This document shows positions 35,949 to 37,701 of a stretch of DNA of 37,701 bases, in pieces. Within the stretch, counting starts at the first letter, position 1. Every line of letters begins with the position of its first letter. The DNA comes from CAYNLK01 sp964398055 (GTDB lineage: Bacteria > Chloroflexota > Anaerolineae > 4572-78 > J111). The notes beneath the pieces are model-generated. The model saw only the letters and a list, made by a program, of their open reading frames with translations, did no database searches and was not told the origin of the DNA. Position numbers and translations under genes: made by a program. The stretch spans positions 1 through 37,701 of the forward strand of contig CAYNLK010000058.1 of the NCBI GenBank assembly GCA_964398055.1. Reading direction: 5' to 3'.

Positions 35949-36548
35949 ATGACGATTATTGAGCGAGACTTCTTTAACCGCCCGACCCTGACCGTAGCTC
36001 GCGAGCTGCTGGGCCAGCGGTTGGTGCGGGAAATTGACGGCCAGCGGCTGAGCGGGTTGATTGTGGAAACCGAAGCCTACATTGGCCCAAACGACAGCGC
36101 CAGCCACGCCAGCCGGGGTCGGACCGCCCGGACTGAGGTAATGTTCGGCCCGCCGGGACAGACCTACGTCTATTTTGTCTATGGTATGTACTATATGCTC
36201 AATCTGGTCACTGAGCCGGAAGGTTTTCCGGCAGCCGTGCTGATTCGAGCGGTGGAGCCGGTCGAGGGGGTGGCAGTGATGCGGGCCTACCGTCGGCCAG
36301 CCAACAATGAAGTCAACCTGACCAACGGACCGGGCAAGCTCTGCCAGGCGCTGGCAATCGACAAGACGCTGCACAATTGGGATATCGCTCTGGGCCAGAA
36401 ATTGTGGCTGGAACCGGGTGACCGGCTGCCCGACTCCCTCGTTGCCACAGGCGCCCGGATAGGGATTGCCTATGCTCGCCCAGAGGATCGAGTTGCCCCG
36501 TGGCGTTTTTGGCTGCAAGGTAACCCCTTTGTGTCACGGCCAACCTGA
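35949..36548 (+). CDS. mpg: 3-methyladenine (methylpurine) DNA glycosylase
   Basis: An AAG/MPG-type base-excision glycosylase that removes alkylated and deaminated purines. It has 199 aa, standard for the bacterial family. Motifs: RDFFNRPTLTVARELLGQRL, GLIVETEAYIGPNDSASHAS with the active-site Glu in ETEAY, FGPPGQTYVYFVYGMYYMLN, AVLIRAVEP, LTNGPGKLCQAL, and RIGI..ARPEDRVAPWRFWL. ATG 35949 matches the family N terminus; upstream in-frame codons to 35853 run through repeat sequence. No ribosome site is present. Confidence 0.95.
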   Translation: MTIIERDFFNRPTLTVARELLGQRLVREIDGQRLSGLIVETEAYIGPNDSASHASRGRTARTEVMFGPPGQTYVYFVYGMYYMLNLVTEPEGFPAAVLIRAVEPVEGVAVMRAYRRPANNEVNLTNGPGKLCQALAIDKTLHNWDIALGQKLWLEPGDRLPDSLVATGARIGIAYARPEDRVAPWRFWLQGNPFVSRPT

Positions 36549-36554
36549 CGCCGA

Positions 36555-36591
36555 TAAAAAACTGCCGGCGTTATTTCAAAGGCCGGCAGTT
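36555..36591 (-). terminator. Terminator of the SIMPL-domain gene
   Basis: On the minus strand AACTGCCGGC (36591-36582) pairs perfectly with GCCGGCAGTT (36569-36560), loop 12 nt, followed by six T. It also lies 12 bp after the convergent mpg stop. Confidence 0.8.
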
Positions 36592-36664
36592 AGCTTGATT
36601 GGTTTGTTTTAGAGCTTCACTTAAATGTTCAACTGTGTAACTGATATACTTTTCAAACGCAAGT

Positions 36665-36773
36665 TATACCAAACGCATTTTAAAATTTCCGTAACTGACG
36701 CACGCTTCGCGTATGCGTCAGCAGACGGCATAGGGATGCCGTCCTACGGAAATTTCAGCGTGCACTTAGTATA
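36665..36773. mobile_element. Cloverleaf MITE-like element abutting the SIMPL gene
   Basis: The ends are related: TATACCAAACGC (36665-36676) and the reverse complement of GCGTGCACTTAGTATA (36758-36773). Inside, AAATTTCCGTA (36683-36693) pairs perfectly with TACGGAAATTT (36745-36755) and encloses two further perfect hairpins, CTGACGCA/TGCGTCAG and GACGGCAT/ATGCCGTC. It has no coding capacity. It ends 2 bp before the stop codon of the neighbouring gene, between the gene and its terminator. Confidence 0.65.
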
Positions 36774-36775
36774 TA

Positions 36776-37540
36776 TTACTCGATGGCGTAAGTGATCTGC
36801 AGTTGGGTAGTTACTTCTACCTCGCCGGGCGAGATGGGACCAGCTCCGCCGCCCAGACCAATCGCCGCGGCATACTCATATGGGGCTACATTGCCCACCA
36901 CTTCGCTAATGCTCACCACCTCGCCAACCTCAACGCCATTCAGACCGGCCAGCTCGGCTGCCTTGGCCTCGGCATTGGCTACCGCCGCCTGGCGAGCTTC
37001 TGATTTGAGCGGCGTAGGATCGGCGACGCTGAAATTGATGCTATTGATATTGTTGGCGCCGGCCTCGATGGCTTTGCCCAAAATATTAGCCACATTGGCC
37101 AAATCCCGCACCGTTACGTTGACGCTATTACTCACGTGATAAATGGCTTGACCGGTTGGGCCGCCGTCGGGGCTGTAGGGTCGCTCCACCCAAACATTGT
37201 AGTACGAAGTCTGGATATCTTTTTCAGCCACGCCCTCGCCTTTGAGTGCGGTCAGTAGCGCATTCATGGCTGTTTCAGCCTGGCTGCTGGCTTCCATGAT
37301 GTCAGGGCCAACCACTTCGATGCCCATATTGATTTGAGCCATGTCGGGCGGGGTGCTGACCTTGCCTTCACCCACTACGGTGATGGTGCGGGCCAGAGCT
37401 GCCTCAGCCTGAGCCGCCGGAACAGCTTGGGTCTGGGCCTGAGCTACCGGGGCCAAAAGATACAACCCGCTCACTGCTCCGACCACCAGAATGATGGCGG
37501 CGCTGATAACCGCAATTAAGACTAATTCACGTTTATGCAT
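36776..37540 (-). CDS. Secreted SIMPL-domain (DUF541) protein
   Basis: The 254-aa protein starts with a signal-anchor or signal peptide (ELVLIAVISAAIILVVGAVS, about 5-24, with a possible AQA cleavage near 36). An Ala/Gln-rich linker follows, then a SIMPL/DUF541 domain: TITVVGEGKVSTPPDMAQIN, MGIEVVG, LKGEGVAEKDIQTSYYNVW, YHVSNSVNVTVRDLANVANI, ARQAAVANAEAKAAELAGLN, and a final LQITYAIE. Related BP26 and YggE proteins are extracytoplasmic and linked to oxidative stress, with oligomeric channel-like assemblies reported for BP26. AAAGGAGTG precedes ATG 37540. The last 160 bp of the window, upstream, show no further gene. Confidence 0.88.
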   Translation of the reverse strand: MHKRELVLIAVISAAIILVVGAVSGLYLLAPVAQAQTQAVPAAQAEAALARTITVVGEGKVSTPPDMAQINMGIEVVGPDIMEASSQAETAMNALLTALKGEGVAEKDIQTSYYNVWVERPYSPDGGPTGQAIYHVSNSVNVTVRDLANVANILGKAIEAGANNINSINFSVADPTPLKSEARQAAVANAEAKAAELAGLNGVEVGEVVSISEVVGNVAPYEYAAAIGLGGGAGPISPGEVEVTTQLQITYAIE

Positions 37541-37701
37541 TGTTTTTCACTCCTTTTGCTATTGGTAACTTGTTCTATTGAACCGGGACATCCGGCTTAC
37601 CTAGCAGTCTGTCGGAGAGAACCCTATTAGAGGGTAATAAAGGCCAACAGACCGCAAGTTTTAACAAAAATATAGCTCAAACGGAGGCAGCAGAACCGAA
37701 T

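Overview
The window reads as a chromosomal segment of a GC-rich, free-living bacterium. I infer Chloroflexota (an Anaerolineae-like lineage) from the style of the proteins, the fused MurF-Alr gene, the bactofilin, the MutS2 and the abundance of small palindromic repeats. No rRNA, phylogenetic marker comparison or database search backs this, so the placement is an inference. There is no rRNA, CRISPR array, complete insertion sequence or prophage. Most genes are housekeeping, but the intergenic DNA is unusually rich in RNA-level regulation and repeat elements.

Layout. 1-5200: an MBL-fold hydrolase, then a promoter, a phenylalanine-rich leader peptide, an intrinsic terminator and pheS-pheT, a probable ribosome-mediated attenuator of phenylalanyl-tRNA synthetase. 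5200-8700: a RelE-like/AbrB-like toxin-antitoxin pair, a sodium:solute symporter, a DUF1801 protein, several palindromic repeats, and a mazE gene next to a mazF interrupted by one UGA codon. 8840-12400: YjbQ, a SUOX-fold molybdoenzyme and an OmpR/histidine-kinase pair with a candidate autoregulatory box. 12440-12713: two small repeat elements, one with perfect 18-bp ends, internal hairpins and flanking direct repeats. 12800-18006: a translationally coupled TPR / J-like / GrpE / Hsp70 operon whose J-like protein lacks the HPD triad. 18014-21006: a zincin-like protein, azlCD and a MOP-type membrane protein. 21046-21359: a tRNA-Leu/Glu/His operon on the minus strand with a clear promoter. 21391-26293: a TrmO-chorismate mutase fusion, a MurF-Alr fusion, a Phd/VapC-type module and bactofilin. 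26500-31284: hutH-cvpA-mutS2.

31285-31968 has no protein gene but holds two or three similar candidate small RNAs. Each has a CCUCC-rich, anti-Shine-Dalgarno-like tract followed by an intrinsic terminator. Then come msrB and, on the minus strand, rsgA. About 330 nt upstream of rsgA lies a consensus promoter, followed by an 18-codon leader ORF with a perfect Shine-Dalgarno, mutually exclusive RNA pairings and two tandem terminators. 34095-37540 carries an M50-like membrane protein, tpiA, a methylpurine-DNA glycosylase and a secreted SIMPL-domain protein.

Two themes recur. First, transcription attenuation or small-RNA logic appears at pheST, rsgA and the 31.3-31.7 kb region. Second, seven intergenic sites carry degenerate 7-bp-period arrays, each with its own heptamer word. 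One of these makes up essentially the whole 5' leader of murF-alr.
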